Source: a virus. From it: a DNA stretch of 23,219 bases. The translations under genes and the position numbers were made by a program. The notes under the pieces are model-generated. The model was not told the origin of the DNA. It was given only the letters and a program-made list of their open reading frames with translations, and did not search any database. The first letter of the stretch is position 1; each line of letters begins with the position of its first letter. This document shows, piece by piece, positions 22,822 to 23,219 of the stretch. The stretch is from the IMG/VR virus record IMGVR_UViG_3300043331_000131, positions 1-23,219 of that record. One strand, written 5' to 3'.

Positions 22822-23157
22822 TTAAACCACCTCCGCTCTCCCAGCTATCGCTGCTGATAGATGAACCGTTAAGTTGTCGTCGTCAATGTACTCAACTTCA
22901 CCAATGTAATGTGTATCTGCGGTGTCATACACCATCACGCCAGCAGGACGTTTTCCCAAACTATGGTTAATAGACCAGTCAGTTGCAGGAGCGCCTTGAA
23001 TATGTGTGTAAGTCTCCCCTGGAGGTCCTTGATCTCCCTTAGGCCCAGGAGGTCCTTGTTGTACAGTTACAACATCAGTGACCTGTTCAACTATTACAAC
23101 TCGGTCAGGCTCTTGAATTGTAATAGTTGTTTGTGGTTCACTTATGGTTAGTGGCAT
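22822..23157 (-). CDS. Short collagen-like fibre/virion protein
   Basis: A protein of 111 residues. The first 34 residues are Thr/Val/Ile-rich (TISEPQTTITIQEPDRVVIV; TDVVTVQQ). A short collagen segment follows (GPPGPKGDQGPPG, four Gly-X-Y repeats from about residue 35), then a beta domain 'WSINHSLGKRPAGVMVYDTA', 'THYIGEVEYIDDDNLTVHLS', 'AAIAGRAEVV'. The C-terminal domain resembles the closing domain of the neighbouring fibre. Gly-X-Y segments trimerise in phage fibres. The ATG lies 3 bases after the previous stop, and a GAGG about 11 bases upstream is a weak ribosome binding site. It likely belongs to the fibre apparatus. Confidence 0.72.
   Translation of the reverse strand: MPLTISEPQTTITIQEPDRVVIVEQVTDVVTVQQGPPGPKGDQGPPGETYTHIQGAPATDWSINHSLGKRPAGVMVYDTADTHYIGEVEYIDDDNLTVHLSAAIAGRAEVV
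22827..22834 (-). promoter_or_regulatory. Ribosome binding site supporting a TTG start
   Basis: GGAGGTGG lies 7 bases before TTG at 22817-22819, across the stop of the upstream gene. No ATG is suitably placed nearby, so this supports TTG initiation of the fibre gene. Confidence 0.65.
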
Positions 23158-23160
23158 AGA

Positions 23161-23219
23161 TTAAGGAACCTCGACCGCGTTTTTACGTAACACTACCTTA
23201 CCGTGGAAGCATGTAATAA
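23161..23219 (-). CDS. C-terminal end of an upstream gene, partial
   Basis: The last 18 codons of a frame open from the right edge, ending in TAA at 23161-23163: residues ITCFHGKVVLRKNAVEVP. The rest lies beyond the window, so no function can be given. It is on the same strand as all other genes and its stop is 3 bases from the next ATG, so it belongs to the same operon. Confidence 0.5.
   Translation of the reverse strand, partial: ITCFHGKVVLRKNAVEVP

Noticed and set aside
1-23219. tRNA genes, integrase, attachment sites, promoters and strong terminators
   Set aside because: I found no cloverleaf-like tRNA, no recombinase, no convincing -35/-10 pair and no GC-stem followed by a T-run on either strand by eye; all gaps outside genes are short.

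Overview
The window is a contiguous piece of the late (virion) region of a tailed double-stranded DNA phage with a long, non-contractile tail (siphovirus morphology). Every convincing gene lies on the minus strand, so transcription runs from high to low coordinates. Genes are packed with 4-base ATGA/GTGA/TTGA overlaps, shared-base TAATG/TGATG junctions or very short gaps. There are no bacterial housekeeping genes, tRNAs, integrase or lysis genes, and no sheath or baseplate wedge genes. Base composition looks close to balanced by eye (not counted). Strong AGGAGG-like ribosome binding sites show a bacterial host. The tail-tip protein resembles actinobacteriophage proteins of the ReqiPepy6 gp37 type, but the host cannot be fixed from this sequence.

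In transcription order, the right end (23219 to about 18331) is a host-interaction module. It holds the end of an unknown gene, a short collagen-like protein, a tail-fibre-like protein, a small beta-rich virion-type protein, a LuxR-type helix-turn-helix protein, a 267-residue beta-rich fibre-type protein, a glycine-rich putative adhesin and a jelly-roll/LamG-like protein. A SAM-methyltransferase and a GT-A glycosyltransferase follow (18331 to 17181), translationally coupled to each other and to the fibre genes. They could modify fibre proteins or host surface sugars.

The packaging and head block comes next (17168 to 8071): two small proteins (the second a small-terminase candidate), a DUF6527-like Cys protein, large terminase, DUF935-like portal, S49 capsid protease fused to a scaffold with an internal scaffold start, decoration protein, major capsid protein, and head-tail connector and closure proteins. 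A 37-residue Cys-rich mini-protein, too short for ordinary gene finding, sits among the connector genes.

The tail block (8059 to 1) has a small unknown gene, the major tail protein, a G/GT tail assembly chaperone pair whose second part is read in the -1 frame, a 1333-residue tape measure, a distal-tail-like protein, a gp37/Tal-like tail protein, and a tail-tip protein cut by the left edge.

The points most worth a second look are the LuxR-type regulator inside a structural operon, the exact three-unit 13-bp tandem repeat at 21662-21700 that places a stop in every frame, the methyltransferase-glycosyltransferase pair beside the fibre genes, the nested scaffold start, the unannotated GT frameshift product and the Cys-rich mini-protein.
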